The translations under genes and the position numbers were made by a program. 64,000 nucleotides of DNA, from the NCBI RefSeq assembly GCF_025465995.1, contig NZ_JANLNY010000004.1:496001-560000 (forward strand), in the 5' to 3' direction. Below, one piece after another: positions 16,228 to 25,201 of the stretch. How positions within the stretch are numbered: the first letter of the stretch is position 1; every line of letters begins with the position of its first letter. This DNA comes from Pseudomonas sp. 5P_3.1_Bac2 (GTDB lineage Bacteria > Pseudomonadota > Gammaproteobacteria > Pseudomonadales > Pseudomonadaceae). Below the pieces are notes generated by a model. That model had not been told where the DNA came from. It was given only the letters and a program-made list of their open reading frames with translations, and did not search any database.

Positions 16228-17367
16228 ATGCACCGGACGATCTTCGACACTGAGCATCAACTGTTCCGTGACGCCTTCAGTAGTTTTCTGCACAAAGAGG
16301 TGCTGCCCCATCAGGCGCAATGGGAGCGCGATGGTGTGGTCAGCCGGGAGGTCTGGCGTAAGGCCGGCAGCATGGGTTTTCTACTGCCGTGGGCGGATGA
16401 GCAGTATGGCGGTGCAGGGCTTAAGGACTTCCGCTACGAGCAGATCATGTGCGAGGAGTTGGCCAAGATTAACGAGTCTGGCTTTATGTTGCCGCTGCAC
16501 TCGGCGCTGTGTGGGCCCTATATCGCTGAATATGGCAACGCTGAGCAAAAAGCCCGGCTGCTGCCGGGGATTATCAGCGGCGAGCTGATTCTGGCGGTGG
16601 CCATGACTGAGCCCAGTGCCGGTTCAGATTTGGCCGGCATGCGCACCACGGCCGTGGAGCAGGATGATCATTACCTGCTCAATGGCTCCAAGGTGTTTAT
16701 TTCCAACGGCCATCTGGCCGATGTGGTGATAGTCGCGGCCAAGACTGACCCGGCCAACAAGCACGCCATGGGCTTGTTTTTGGTTGAGCGCGATATGCCT
16801 GGTTTTGAACGCGGGCAAAAGCTTGAGAAGCTGGGGATGAAGAGTCAGGACACCTCCGAGCTGTTTTTCAACAACGTCAAAGTGCCGAAAAGCAATGTGC
16901 TCGGCGATGCCAAGGGCGGCTTCTTCTACCTGATGAATATGCTTGCCCAAGAGCGCCTGACCAACGCCTGCGGTGCTGTCGCTGGGGCCGAGGCCGCGCT
17001 GCAAACCACCATCGATTATGTGCGTGAGCGCAAGGCCTTTGGCCGGCCCATCGGCCACTTCCAAAACACCCGCTTCAAGCTCGCGCAAATGCGCACCGAG
17101 ATCGATGTGGCGCAGGTGTTTGTTGATCGCTGCGTGCAGGATCACAACGAGAAAAAACTCACTCCGGAGGTGGCCGCCGAAGCCAAGTTATTCACCACTG
17201 AGCTGCTCGGCCGGGTGGTCGATGAAGGCGTGCAGCTACACGGCGGCTGGGGTTATATGTGGGAGTACCCGATCTGCAAGATGTACGCGAATGCGCGGAT
17301 TCAGCGGATCTTCGCCGGCACCTCGGAAATTATGAAAGAGATCATCAGCCGTGGCATGAAGCTCTAA
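16228..17367 (+). CDS. Acyl-CoA dehydrogenase, long-chain (ACADL) type
   Basis: A 379-residue FAD acyl-CoA dehydrogenase: N-terminal helical domain, middle beta domain (AMTEPSAGSDLAGMRT; FISNGHLADVVIV) and C-terminal helical domain ending FAGTSEIMKEIISRGMKL. Where most family members carry the catalytic Glu in YEGT, this one reads FAGT. A Glu is instead present at residue 242 in QERLTNA, the position used by long-chain and isovaleryl-CoA dehydrogenases. The start at 16228 has aaggac upstream. It begins an apparent operon with an acyl-CoA synthetase and an alpha-methylacyl-CoA racemase-like protein, suggesting oxidation of long or branched acyl-CoA. Confidence 0.9.
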   Translation: MHRTIFDTEHQLFRDAFSSFLHKEVLPHQAQWERDGVVSREVWRKAGSMGFLLPWADEQYGGAGLKDFRYEQIMCEELAKINESGFMLPLHSALCGPYIAEYGNAEQKARLLPGIISGELILAVAMTEPSAGSDLAGMRTTAVEQDDHYLLNGSKVFISNGHLADVVIVAAKTDPANKHAMGLFLVERDMPGFERGQKLEKLGMKSQDTSELFFNNVKVPKSNVLGDAKGGFFYLMNMLAQERLTNACGAVAGAEAALQTTIDYVRERKAFGRPIGHFQNTRFKLAQMRTEIDVAQVFVDRCVQDHNEKKLTPEVAAEAKLFTTELLGRVVDEGVQLHGGWGYMWEYPICKMYANARIQRIFAGTSEIMKEIISRGMKL

Positions 17368-17475
17368 GGCTGTGATCGCTTAGCGCCGTGTACTGCCGAC
17401 AGCATCACCCCGATGGTGCGGTTTACCGGTCTAAGCTTAAGACCTCTAAGAAGAACAATAATGGTGAGACATACC

Positions 17476-19116
17476 ATGAGCGAGCTACTGCCTTTACAGC
17501 GTTTCACGCAGTGGGTGGAAACCCGGGCCGATAAGGTCTGGTTGAGTCAGCCGGTCGATGGCAAGTGGCACGACCTGACCTGGGCCGAGGTCGATGATCA
17601 GGTTCGGCGTATGGCCAGTGCGCTGCGCGCCTTGGGTTGCGTGCCAGGGGATCGGGTCGCGCTGCTATCGAAGAACTGCGCGCAGTGGATTATTGCCGAC
17701 TTAGCCATCATGGCTGCGGGTCTGGTTAGCGTGCCGCTGTACCCCTTGCAGTCGGCGCAAAGCATTGAATATGTGCTCACGCACAGCGCGGCCAAGGCGA
17801 TCTTCCTCGGCAAGCTGGATGAGGCCGACAAGCTCGTCGCGGGCATCCCCGAGCAGGTTATACGCATCGCCATGCCGTATCCGACGCTGCCCAGTCAGTA
17901 TGCTTGGGATGCTCTGTTGGCAGCCCATCAGCCGCTTGCGCAAGTGCATCAGCAACAGCCGGATGGGCTGCTGAGTATCCTCTACACCTCAGGCACCACC
18001 GGCCAGCCCAAGGGCGTGATGTTGTCGGCGCAGGCCTTTGCCTGGGCTGGCACGCAGTCGGTCAGGGAGCTGAAGATTACCGAACATGAGCAGTATTTTT
18101 CCTACTTGCCGCTGTCCCATGCGGCCGAGCGGGTGTTGGTGGAAGTCAGTGCACTGTATAGCGGTGGGCGGATTGCCTTTGTTGAGTCGTTGGCGACCTT
18201 TGCCATCGATTTAAAGCATGTGCGGCCGACCATTTTCTTCTCGGTGCCTAGGCTGTGGACGCGCTTTCAGCAGGGGGTGCTGGAGAAGCTGCCGCAGGCT
18301 AAGTTGCAGCGTTTACTGCGCCTGCCGTTAATCGGCAAGTTGGTGGCGCGCAAGATTCGTCAGGGCCTGGGCCTGGATCGTGCGCGCTTTCTGGTCAGTG
18401 GTGCGGCGCCGATTCCGCGCAGTCTGGTGCAGTGGTACGCGCAAATCGGCATGCCGATTTGTGAAGGCTATGGCATGACTGAACACCTGGCCTACGGCTG
18501 CTTTAACCGACCGGGTGCGCAGCGCGTAGGGACTGTGGGTAAGCCTATGCCGGGGCTGGAGTTACGCTTAGGCGAAGACGGCGAAATCCTGCTGCGCTGT
18601 CCGAGCTTGATGCAGGGCTATTACCTCGATCCTGAGCAAACCGCGCAAACCATCCGCGACGGCTGGCTGCACACCGGCGATCTTGGCCAGGTCGACGCCG
18701 ACGGTTTTGTCAGCATCACCGGGCGGGTCAAGGACATCTTCAAAACCAGCAAGGGTAAATACATCGCGCCGGCGCCGATTGAAGGGGCGATCGCCAAGAA
18801 CCTGCTGGTCGAGCAGGTCTGCTTGCTCGGCAGCCATCTTAATCAACCCATGGCGCTGCTCGAATTGACTCCCGCGGCCCGTGAGTTGCCTCGCGCACAA
18901 GTCGAGGCGTCGTTGCTCGCCACGCTTGAGGCGCTGAATGCCGATTTGCTGCCCAATGAGCGCGTCAGTCATATGCTGTTGGTGCGTGAGCCCTGGACGG
19001 TGGACAACGGCTGCATGACGCCGACCATGAAGATTCGCCGTAATGTCCTCGAACAACGTTTTGCCCAGGAGCCCGGCGTGCTGGATAGCAGCCAGGCGGT
19101 GCGCTGGCAGGAATAA
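17476..19116 (+). CDS. AMP-binding long-chain acyl-CoA synthetase
   Basis: A 546-residue ANL-superfamily ligase activating a fatty acid to its CoA thioester via an acyl-adenylate. The ATP-binding signature LYTSGTTGQPKGVMLS lies near residue 175, and GYGMTE, HTGDLGQVDADGF and the hinge GRVKDIFKTSKGKYIAP follow in order, with the C-terminal lid domain complete. ATG 17476 is chosen because ggtgag lies 7 bases upstream; in-frame starts at 17461 and 17413 are weaker. It sits between an acyl-CoA dehydrogenase and a CaiB-family protein in one direction, so it probably supplies their CoA substrate. Confidence 0.9.
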   Translation: MSELLPLQRFTQWVETRADKVWLSQPVDGKWHDLTWAEVDDQVRRMASALRALGCVPGDRVALLSKNCAQWIIADLAIMAAGLVSVPLYPLQSAQSIEYVLTHSAAKAIFLGKLDEADKLVAGIPEQVIRIAMPYPTLPSQYAWDALLAAHQPLAQVHQQQPDGLLSILYTSGTTGQPKGVMLSAQAFAWAGTQSVRELKITEHEQYFSYLPLSHAAERVLVEVSALYSGGRIAFVESLATFAIDLKHVRPTIFFSVPRLWTRFQQGVLEKLPQAKLQRLLRLPLIGKLVARKIRQGLGLDRARFLVSGAAPIPRSLVQWYAQIGMPICEGYGMTEHLAYGCFNRPGAQRVGTVGKPMPGLELRLGEDGEILLRCPSLMQGYYLDPEQTAQTIRDGWLHTGDLGQVDADGFVSITGRVKDIFKTSKGKYIAPAPIEGAIAKNLLVEQVCLLGSHLNQPMALLELTPAARELPRAQVEASLLATLEALNADLLPNERVSHMLLVREPWTVDNGCMTPTMKIRRNVLEQRFAQEPGVLDSSQAVRWQE

Positions 19117-19142
19117 ACCGTTTCTGATGTTAAGGAGTTGCC

Positions 19143-20324
19143 ATGAGTGGCCCGCTGTCCTCACTGAAAGTTCTCGATTTTTCCACCTTGCTGCCGGGGC
19201 CATTTGCTTCGTTACTTTTGGCTGACATGGGCGCCGAGGTGTTGCGCGTAGAGTCGCCCACTCGGGTGGATCTGGTCCGAGTATTGCCGCCCTATGCTGC
19301 CGGTGTGTCCACCAGCCATGCTTATCTCAACCGCAATAAGCGCGGCATCGCCCTGGACCTTAAACAGCCCGCAGCGGTGCAGTTGGTCAAGCAGCTGGTG
19401 GCCGAGTACGACATCGTGCTGGAGCAGTTTCGCCCGGGGGTGATGGATAAGCTGGGAGTGGGCTATGAGGCGCTTAAGGCGATCAACCCCAAGCTGATTT
19501 ATGTCTCCATCACCGGCTACGGGCAAACCGGGCCGTATAAGGACCGCGCCGGTCACGACCTCAATTACCTGGCCCTGTCGGGGTTGGCCAGCTACACCGG
19601 GCGCAGCGACAGCGGGCCACTGCCGCTGGGGATTCAAGCTGCGGACATTGCCGGCGGCTCGCTGTATGGCGTGATTGGCCTGCTGGCTGCGGTTATCCAA
19701 CGCCAGGTGACGGGGCAGGGGGCACATGTCGACATCAGCATGACCGACTGTGTGTTCAGCCTGCATGCCATGTCTGGTGCCGGCTACCTTGGTGCCGGGG
19801 TGGAACCGGGCATGCAAAATCAGGTGCTCAATGGCGGTAGCTTTTACGATTACTACCGCACCCGCGACGGTCGTTGGTTTGCCGTGGGCAGTCTCGAGCC
19901 GCAGTTTATGCAGCAGTTCTGCGCGGCATTGGGCCGGCCGGAATTAGCCGCTCGCGGTTTGTCGCAAAAGCCTGAGGATCAGCAGGCGCTCAAGCGCGAG
20001 ATCGAGATCGAAATTGAGAAGCGTGATTTTCTAGAGTGGAGCGAAGTTTTTGCGGCCATCGATGCCTGTGTCGAGCCCATGCTCAACCTCAGCGAGGCAG
20101 TGCAGCATCCGCAACTGCAAGCACGCGGTGTGGTCACCCAGGTACCGTTGACAGATGGGCGCAGCCAGGCGCAGATCGCCTGCCCGTTGAAATTCTCCAC
20201 GCCACTACCTGCGCCGCGACATATCGGCGCGGCGCTCGGCGCCCATACCGCTGAAGTGCTGGCTGAGCTGGGCTACAGCCCTGAGCAGATTGAGCAACTG
20301 CGGGCGCAGCGAGTTATTGCCTGA
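19143..20324 (+). CDS. CaiB/BaiF family protein, alpha-methylacyl-CoA racemase-like
   Basis: A 393-residue family III CoA-transferase-fold protein. The residues that define alpha-methylacyl-CoA racemase appear to be present: His138 in RAGHDLNY, Asp168 in QAADIAGG and Glu252 in GSLEPQF. This makes racemisation of 2-methyl-branched acyl-CoA more likely than CoA transfer, although the general family label is CoA-transferase. A strong ribosome site (taaggag) lies before the ATG, 27 bases after the acyl-CoA synthetase. With that synthetase and an ACADL-type dehydrogenase upstream, it fits a route for beta-oxidation of methyl-branched fatty acids (inference). Confidence 0.85.
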   Translation: MSGPLSSLKVLDFSTLLPGPFASLLLADMGAEVLRVESPTRVDLVRVLPPYAAGVSTSHAYLNRNKRGIALDLKQPAAVQLVKQLVAEYDIVLEQFRPGVMDKLGVGYEALKAINPKLIYVSITGYGQTGPYKDRAGHDLNYLALSGLASYTGRSDSGPLPLGIQAADIAGGSLYGVIGLLAAVIQRQVTGQGAHVDISMTDCVFSLHAMSGAGYLGAGVEPGMQNQVLNGGSFYDYYRTRDGRWFAVGSLEPQFMQQFCAALGRPELAARGLSQKPEDQQALKREIEIEIEKRDFLEWSEVFAAIDACVEPMLNLSEAVQHPQLQARGVVTQVPLTDGRSQAQIACPLKFSTPLPAPRHIGAALGAHTAEVLAELGYSPEQIEQLRAQRVIA

Positions 20325-20418
20325 TGCCCGGCGGGCACCTAGTGCTCGCCAAAGCCAGTGTTTTGCGGCATAAGCGTGCTTTGTATGCCCCTATTGGGGG
20401 CCTTGGGAAAAGAGGCTT

Positions 20419-21036
20419 ATGTATCACGGTGAACGGTTTAACGCGTGGACACACTTAGTCGGCGCGGTGTTGGCTTTGGCGGGGGGCATCTTGCTGGTGG
20501 TGTTAGCCAGCTTGCAGGGAGATGTAAGCAAGATCGTCGGGGTGAGTATTTATGCCGCCACCCTGGTGTTGCTGTACAGCGTGTCGACGGTCTATCACAG
20601 CCTGCGTGGGCGGGCCAAAGTGATCATGCGCAAGATGGATCACTTGTCGATTTATCTGCTGATTGCGGGCAGTTACACCCCGTTCTGCTTGGTCTCGTTA
20701 CACGGCGCATGGGGCTGGTGGCTGTTCGGGATCGTCTGGACCCTGGCGGTGATTGGCATGCTGCAGGAAATCAAACCGCGCTCCGAAGCGCGCCTGTTGT
20801 CGATCTTTATCTACGCAGTGATGGGCTGGATCGTCCTGGTCGCGGTCAAGCCCTTGCTGGCTGCGTTGGGCACGGCAGGGTTTATCTGGTTAGCCGGCGG
20901 CGGTGCGCTGTACACCATCGGCATTATTTTCTTCGCCTATGACAGTCGTTTCCGTCACTGGCATGGCATCTGGCATCTGTTCGTGATGGGCGGCAGTGTG
21001 ATGCACTACGTCGCCATACTGCACTACGTGTTGTAG
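20419..21036 (+). CDS. Hemolysin III family (PAQR/YqfA) membrane protein
   Basis: A 205-residue, seven-helix inner-membrane protein of the HlyIII/PAQR family. The diagnostic elements are GERFNAWTHLVGA at the N-terminus, STVYHSLRGRAKVIMRKMDHLSIY in the middle (His and Asp metal ligands) and HWHGIWHLFVMGGSVMHY near the end (His ligands). Bacterial members are linked to membrane-energetics or membrane-lipid homeostasis; hemolytic activity is mostly historical. An agagg site precedes the start. It stands alone, ending just before a convergent cytochrome b561 gene. Confidence 0.92.
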   Translation: MYHGERFNAWTHLVGAVLALAGGILLVVLASLQGDVSKIVGVSIYAATLVLLYSVSTVYHSLRGRAKVIMRKMDHLSIYLLIAGSYTPFCLVSLHGAWGWWLFGIVWTLAVIGMLQEIKPRSEARLLSIFIYAVMGWIVLVAVKPLLAALGTAGFIWLAGGGALYTIGIIFFAYDSRFRHWHGIWHLFVMGGSVMHYVAILHYVL

Positions 21037-21057
21037 TGCAGCAGGCCGTCGCAGGGC

Positions 21058-21594
21058 TTAGCCGAGCATGCGCGGCAGCGCGTCAGTGGCAGGTGTGCGG
21101 CGATGCCAGAGGGTCAGCACGATATGACCGACGACCAACACCAGCAGGGTCCAACCCAGCAGGCTGTGGAAGTTGCCACCCAGATCGACCATCCACTTGT
21201 GGCTGGCCTGCGGAGTGGCTGCCATCACCTGTACGCCAAAGGCTTCAAAGGCGCGGCCCGAGCCGTACTGGCGGAGCAACCCAAGGCCCGGTACGGCCAA
21301 CATCAACAGATACAGGGCCAGGTGCCCGAGGCTCGCGCCCAAGCTCAGTGGTGCAGGGCGGCGATTGCGGCTCAGCAGCGCCCAGATCACCCGCAACAGC
21401 ACGGCGATAAACAGCAATAAGCCCACTGGCTTATGGGTGGTCCACAGGAAATTGTCCACGGCCGACTCATTAAAGAATTTGTGCGCTAAGGCGCTGCTGA
21501 AAATCCAGGCAAAACCAAGTGCCATCAACCAATGCAGGGCACGGCTGAGGCTGTCATAACGTTGCGGGCGTTGCGGTTGTGTCAGGCTGGTCAT
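21058..21594 (-). CDS. Cytochrome b561 family protein
   Basis: A 178-residue four-helix di-heme cytochrome b of the prokaryotic b561 type. Likely heme-ligand histidines are in SRALHWLMALG (helix 1), TTHKPVGL (helix 2), ASHKW and NFHSLLGW (between helices 3 and 4). These proteins pass electrons between quinol and periplasmic or oxygen acceptors, and some act as superoxide:ubiquinone oxidoreductases. The start at 21594 (MTSLTQP) is chosen because agagag lies upstream and it avoids overlap with sprT; the frame extends to 21624. It lies 23 bases downstream of the SprT gene. Confidence 0.88.
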   Translation of the reverse strand: MTSLTQPQRPQRYDSLSRALHWLMALGFAWIFSSALAHKFFNESAVDNFLWTTHKPVGLLLFIAVLLRVIWALLSRNRRPAPLSLGASLGHLALYLLMLAVPGLGLLRQYGSGRAFEAFGVQVMAATPQASHKWMVDLGGNFHSLLGWTLLVLVVGHIVLTLWHRRTPATDALPRMLG

Positions 21595-21616
21595 TGTTGA
21601 CTCTCTTTTTGCGGGG

Positions 21617-22111
21617 TTACTCAAGGCGATGTTCGCCAGTGAAGCTCAATGTCGCTTTGCAGCGCCGGCAGTAATAACGCCGGCCCTTGGCGACCAGGGC
21701 ATGACGCTGCGCGGAAAAGGGAAATTCGCCGGGCTCACAGGCGCAGCGGTAAATAAATCGGCTGACTTGGCGGCGCTCGACGGCATAGGAATGACAGCGG
21801 TGCGGCGGCAGTTCATAGACGCCACGCATAATCAGTTGCCACTCTTCGCCATGGGGCTGAATACGTGGGCCGAACAGGTGGTGGGCGACCATATGCGCGA
21901 CTTCATGGGCCACGGTCTGGCGCAGAAAATCATCGAGGTTGGCGCGATACAGCTGCAGATTAAAGCGCAGCTTGTTTTCGCTCAGATGGGCCACGCCGGC
22001 TTTTTGCCCGCGCAATTTGAAGCACACTTGCGGGCGGGGGAAGGGTTGTTTGAAGAAGGCCTCGGCTTGTAAGTAGCACTCTTCAACGCGGCGTTGGATC
22101 TGATCTGGCAT
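21617..22111 (-). CDS. SprT family zinc metalloprotein
   Basis: A 164-residue SprT-like protein with the metal-binding HExxH motif AHEVAHMVAHHLFG near residue 68 and a C-terminal zinc-ribbon-like region containing YRCACEPGEF and YYCRRCKATLSF. SprT proteins are relatives of the DNA-protein crosslink protease Spartan; the role of bacterial ones is poorly known. It is the upstream gene of a leftward pair with the cytochrome b561 gene. A terminator lies just beyond its start, separating it from the Yip1 gene. Confidence 0.88.
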   Translation of the reverse strand: MPDQIQRRVEECYLQAEAFFKQPFPRPQVCFKLRGQKAGVAHLSENKLRFNLQLYRANLDDFLRQTVAHEVAHMVAHHLFGPRIQPHGEEWQLIMRGVYELPPHRCHSYAVERRQVSRFIYRCACEPGEFPFSAQRHALVAKGRRYYCRRCKATLSFTGEHRLE

Positions 22112-22176
22112 GGCGGTCGTAATACTCCAATGGCCACGATTATGCCCAATCCGCTGTCTGCCCGCAGCCCAAAAAC

Positions 22177-22204
22177 AACGAAACCACCGCTAGGTGGTTT
22201 CGTT
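22177..22204 (-). terminator. Terminator of the Yip1-family gene
   Basis: Perfect 12-bp arms AACGAAACCACC (22177-22188) and GGTGGTTTCGTT (22193-22204) with a GCTA loop. On the leftward strand it is followed by a T-rich run (complement of aaaaac at 22171-22176), and a T-rich stretch also lies on the right, so it may work both ways. Confidence 0.88.
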
Positions 22205-22227
22205 TTGTTTCGCCTAAAGGCGTGTGC

Positions 22228-22827
22228 CTAGCTGGTATAAACCGGGCCGATGCCCAGCTCCCAAAGCAGGATCGAGCTGGCGATCATCGCCACCAACAGC
22301 ACCAAACCCACCGCCAGCACGGAGCTGGAGAACATAAAGCCTTCGTCCTGAGGGATGTTCATAAAGGAGGGAATGCCTACATAGAGCAGGTACACCGTGT
22401 AGCTAATGGCTGCGGTGCCGACCAGCATAGCCAACCACAGGTGCGGATAGAGCGCCGCTAGACCACCGACAAACAACGGCGTGGCGTTATACGCCGAGAA
22501 CACGATGCATTGGCTGAGACTCGGACTGGCGTGATAGGTGCGCGACATCCAATGGATAAACGCGCCCATCAAGGCAACGCCGGCGAGCATGGCCAAGTAA
22601 GTCATAAAGGTGAGTTGCAGGGCGCTGGCTTCGGTCAACATCACCGGTGCCCGACCACCAATTGACCAACCGACTTGGGTGGTGCCGATATAAGCAGAGA
22701 TTGCGGGGATAGCCGCGAGAATTAACACATGGGTGAGATACATGTGGCTGATACTTTCTTCTTCGCCACGGATTTCCTGCCATTCCTGGTCAGGATGGGC
22801 GAACAGCCCCCAGACGTGATGGATCAT
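22228..22827 (-). CDS. Yip1 family inner-membrane protein
   Basis: A 199-residue membrane protein with a short cytoplasmic N-terminus (HHVWGLFAHPDQEWQEI, typical of bacterial Yip1/YohC proteins) and about five helices. The start at 22827 is fixed by a perfect ribosome site, aggagg, 6 bases upstream; the frame extends to 22893 without one. Function is unknown; bacterial Yip1-domain proteins are common in Pseudomonas near envelope genes. It is a single-gene unit with its own terminator. Confidence 0.85.
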   Translation of the reverse strand: MIHHVWGLFAHPDQEWQEIRGEEESISHMYLTHVLILAAIPAISAYIGTTQVGWSIGGRAPVMLTEASALQLTFMTYLAMLAGVALMGAFIHWMSRTYHASPSLSQCIVFSAYNATPLFVGGLAALYPHLWLAMLVGTAAISYTVYLLYVGIPSFMNIPQDEGFMFSSSVLAVGLVLLVAMIASSILLWELGIGPVYTS

Positions 22828-22983
22828 GCCAGACCTCCTGTTGTTATGACGGTCGCCCCCGACGCAGCGCCTGATGAGCATCACCAGCAGCATCCGGTGC
22901 CAAGCCTATTTACTGCGACCGTATGCCGCAGTATAAGCGCGCAAGCCTCGGCTGGCCTGGGTCCTTTAGAGCGAATCGGACTC

Positions 22984-23574
22984 TCAATTACCTTGGTAAT
23001 AGCGTTCCAGAACTTCCATGGCCTTGTTAATCGCCTGTAACCGCGTAGTGCTGCCGCCTCGGTCAGGATGATGCTGACTGACCAGTTGTCGGTAACGCAG
23101 CTTGATCTGGCTGTATCGCAGCTGCGGATCATCCGTCATTTCAAACACTTCCAGCGCCGCGTGGCGTTCACTGCGGTTGGGCTGCTGGCTATAAAAACTC
23201 TGCAGCAGGTCCTGCACGTCCTGCTCGGTGGTAACTTGCAGTTGCTCCGCATCCAAGTAGTAACTGCGCAGTGGATCTTGCTCGCTGAGTTCAGCGCTAC
23301 CGGCTTGATAAGGCAGCAGGCAAATGTTCAGGGCACTGATATGCAGGGTCGCGCTTTGCTGCGCCCACAGCTGGTCGCGCAATTGGTAGAGGGCGTTAAA
23401 CACTTGGAAGTGGCTGCGGAATAAGTCCAGTGGGTCGTGCAGCGGCATGTCCAGCTCATGCTGCTGTTTGAGCTGCTGAATCAGCTCGTACTCACTGAGC
23501 CCCTGCGGTGCGTTTTGCAGCAGTTGCAGCAGAAGCTCCGCCAGTTTGGGCGGGGGTTGCTTGATAGGGTTCAT
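22984..23574 (-). CDS. DnaJ-related (J-domain) co-chaperone-like protein
   Basis: A 196-residue protein. The N-terminal two-thirds match the DnaJ-related helical domain found in gammaproteobacteria (begins PPPKLAELLLQLLQNAPQGL; later DLFRSHFQVFNALYQL). The C-terminal 60 residues form a J-domain with the invariant HPD tripeptide in SQHHPDRGGS and the following helix ending LERYY. It should stimulate a DnaK-type ATPase, but having the J-domain at the C-terminus is unlike classical DnaJ. It is divergent from ttcA, sharing a 97-base promoter gap. Confidence 0.88.
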   Translation of the reverse strand: MNPIKQPPPKLAELLLQLLQNAPQGLSEYELIQQLKQQHELDMPLHDPLDLFRSHFQVFNALYQLRDQLWAQQSATLHISALNICLLPYQAGSAELSEQDPLRSYYLDAEQLQVTTEQDVQDLLQSFYSQQPNRSERHAALEVFEMTDDPQLRYSQIKLRYRQLVSQHHPDRGGSTTRLQAINKAMEVLERYYQGN

Positions 23575-23671
23575 CCCGCCAGCCTAGCATTTGATCAGCA
23601 ATGGGGTAGGGCAGGCGCCGCTTTGTGAGTAAAATGCCGCACTTTCGTCAGCATCCGGACACCATCGCACC

Positions 23672-24496
23672 ATGGGCACCCTCTCGGTCAATCAAAACAA
23701 ACTGCAAAAACGCCTGCGCCGCCTGGCCGGCGAAGCCATTGGCGATTTCAATATGATCGAGGATGGCGACAAGGTCATGGTCTGCCTGTCCGGCGGTAAA
23801 GACAGCTACACCATGCTCGATGTGCTGCTGCATCTGCAGAAAGTGGCACCGATCCAGTTCGAGATCGTCGCGGTCAACATGGACCAAAAGCAGCCTGGCT
23901 TTCCTGAGCACGTGCTGCCGGCCTACCTTGAATCGATTGGCGTGCCTTACCACATCATCGAAAAAGACACGTATTCGGTGGTGAAGGAAAAGATTCCCGA
24001 AGGCAAAACCACCTGTTCGCTGTGCTCGCGTCTGCGCCGCGGCACCCTGTACACCTACGCCGATGAAATTGGCGCGACCAAAATGGCGCTGGGGCATCAC
24101 CGCGACGATATTCTGGAAACCTTCTTCCTCAATATGTTCTACGGCGGCACCCTCAAGGCCATGCCCCCGAAGCTACGCGCCGATGACGGGCGTAACGTCG
24201 TGATCCGCCCGCTGGCCTATTGCAGCGAGAGCGATATCGAGGCTTACAGCCGCATGAAGGAATTCCCGATCATCCCGTGCAACCTCTGCGGCAGTCAGGA
24301 AAACCTGCAGCGCCAAGTGGTCAAAGAGATGCTGCAAGAGTGGGAACGTAAAACGCCGGGGCGTACCGAGGTGATGTTCCGCGCCTTGCAAAACGTGGTG
24401 CCGTCGCAGTTGGCCGACCGCAATCTGTTCGACTTCCAGAGCTTGAAGATCGATGAGAACGCCACCCCGCGTTTTCTCGATGTGATGAATCTGTAA
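23672..24496 (+). CDS. ttcA: tRNA 2-thiocytidine(32) synthetase TtcA
   Basis: A 274-residue ATP-dependent tRNA thiolase that installs s2C32 using an iron-sulfur cluster. The PP-loop SGGKDS is at residues 40-45. The paired cysteines Cys115/Cys118 (CSLC) and Cys203/Cys206 (CNLC) are intact, as is [13 protein letters not shown]. Length and motif order match TtcA fully. It heads a rightward group with a Tag-like glycosylase 18 bases downstream and a sirtuin after that, and it is divergent from the DnaJ-related gene. Confidence 0.97.
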   Translation: MGTLSVNQNKLQKRLRRLAGEAIGDFNMIEDGDKVMVCLSGGKDSYTMLDVLLHLQKVAPIQFEIVAVNMDQKQPGFPEHVLPAYLESIGVPYHIIEKDTYSVVKEKIPEGKTTCSLCSRLRRGTLYTYADEIGATKMALGHHRDDILETFFLNMFYGGTLKAMPPKLRADDGRNVVIRPLAYCSESDIEAYSRMKEFPIIPCNLCGSQENLQRQVVKEMLQEWERKTPGRTEVMFRALQNVVPSQLADRNLFDFQSLKIDENATPRFLDVMNL

Positions 24497-24514
24497 TCGC
24501 TTAAGGACTCGCTG

Positions 24515-25186
24515 ATGCGCGACTACCAATGGCTGTATGAGTACTGCCTGAATCGTTTCGGTTCGCCGCAAGCCCTTGAGGCGCATCTGCCGCAGCCGCG
24601 TAGCGCCGCCGAGTTGCGCGCCATCAGCGATGACCGCTATCTGTCGACCATGAGCCTGCGCATCTTCCGCGCCGGCCTGAAGCACAGCCTGGTGGATGCC
24701 AAGTGGCCGGCCTTTGAGCAGGCCTTCTTTGGCTTTGATCCCGAGAAGGTGGTGCTGATCGGCGCTGAGCGTTTAGAAGGCATGATGCAGAACACCGCCT
24801 TGATCCGTCATTTGGGCAAGCTCAAGAGCGTGCCGCGTAATGCCCAGTTCATCTTGGATGTGCAGCAGGAGCGGGGCAGCTTCGGTGCGCTGATCGCCGA
24901 GTGGCCACTGACCGACATCGTCGGCTTATGGAAATACCTGGCCAAGCACGCCAGCCAGCTCGGTGGCCTGTCGGCGCCACGCTTTTTACGCATGGTCGGC
25001 AAAGACACCTTTATCCCCACCGATGACCTGGTGGCGGCGCTAAAGGCGCAGCAGATCATCGATAAGGCCCCCACCAGCTTGCGTGATCTGGCCACCGTGC
25101 AGGCGGCCTTTAACCAATGGCACGCCGAGAGCGGACGGCCGCTGTGTCAGCTGTCGTTGATGCTGGCGCACACGGTTAATCATTAA
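24515..25186 (+). CDS. DNA-3-methyladenine glycosylase I-like protein, diverged active site
   Basis: A 223-residue HhH-GPD-type protein clearly related to Tag. The segment around FEQAFFGFDPEKV and ALIRHLGKLKSVPRNAQ matches Tag's central core. However, the N-terminal zinc/substrate element of classical Tag (RCxW...YHDxEWG) is absent, and where E. coli Tag has the base-recognising Glu and Trp in LEGQQAGLSW this protein reads LRIFRAGLKH. Annotated relatives sit next to ttcA in other Pseudomonas. It may have another base specificity or no glycosylase activity (inference). Ribosome site aagga; 18 bases after ttcA. Confidence 0.75.
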   Translation: MRDYQWLYEYCLNRFGSPQALEAHLPQPRSAAELRAISDDRYLSTMSLRIFRAGLKHSLVDAKWPAFEQAFFGFDPEKVVLIGAERLEGMMQNTALIRHLGKLKSVPRNAQFILDVQQERGSFGALIAEWPLTDIVGLWKYLAKHASQLGGLSAPRFLRMVGKDTFIPTDDLVAALKAQQIIDKAPTSLRDLATVQAAFNQWHAESGRPLCQLSLMLAHTVNH

Positions 25187-25201
25187 TGCAGGTGCGGGCT
25201 T

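Noticed and set aside
19143..20324. Plain CoA-transferase function for the CaiB-family protein
   Set aside because: The His138/Asp168/Glu252 set fits alpha-methylacyl-CoA racemase better; the general family name is kept in the call.
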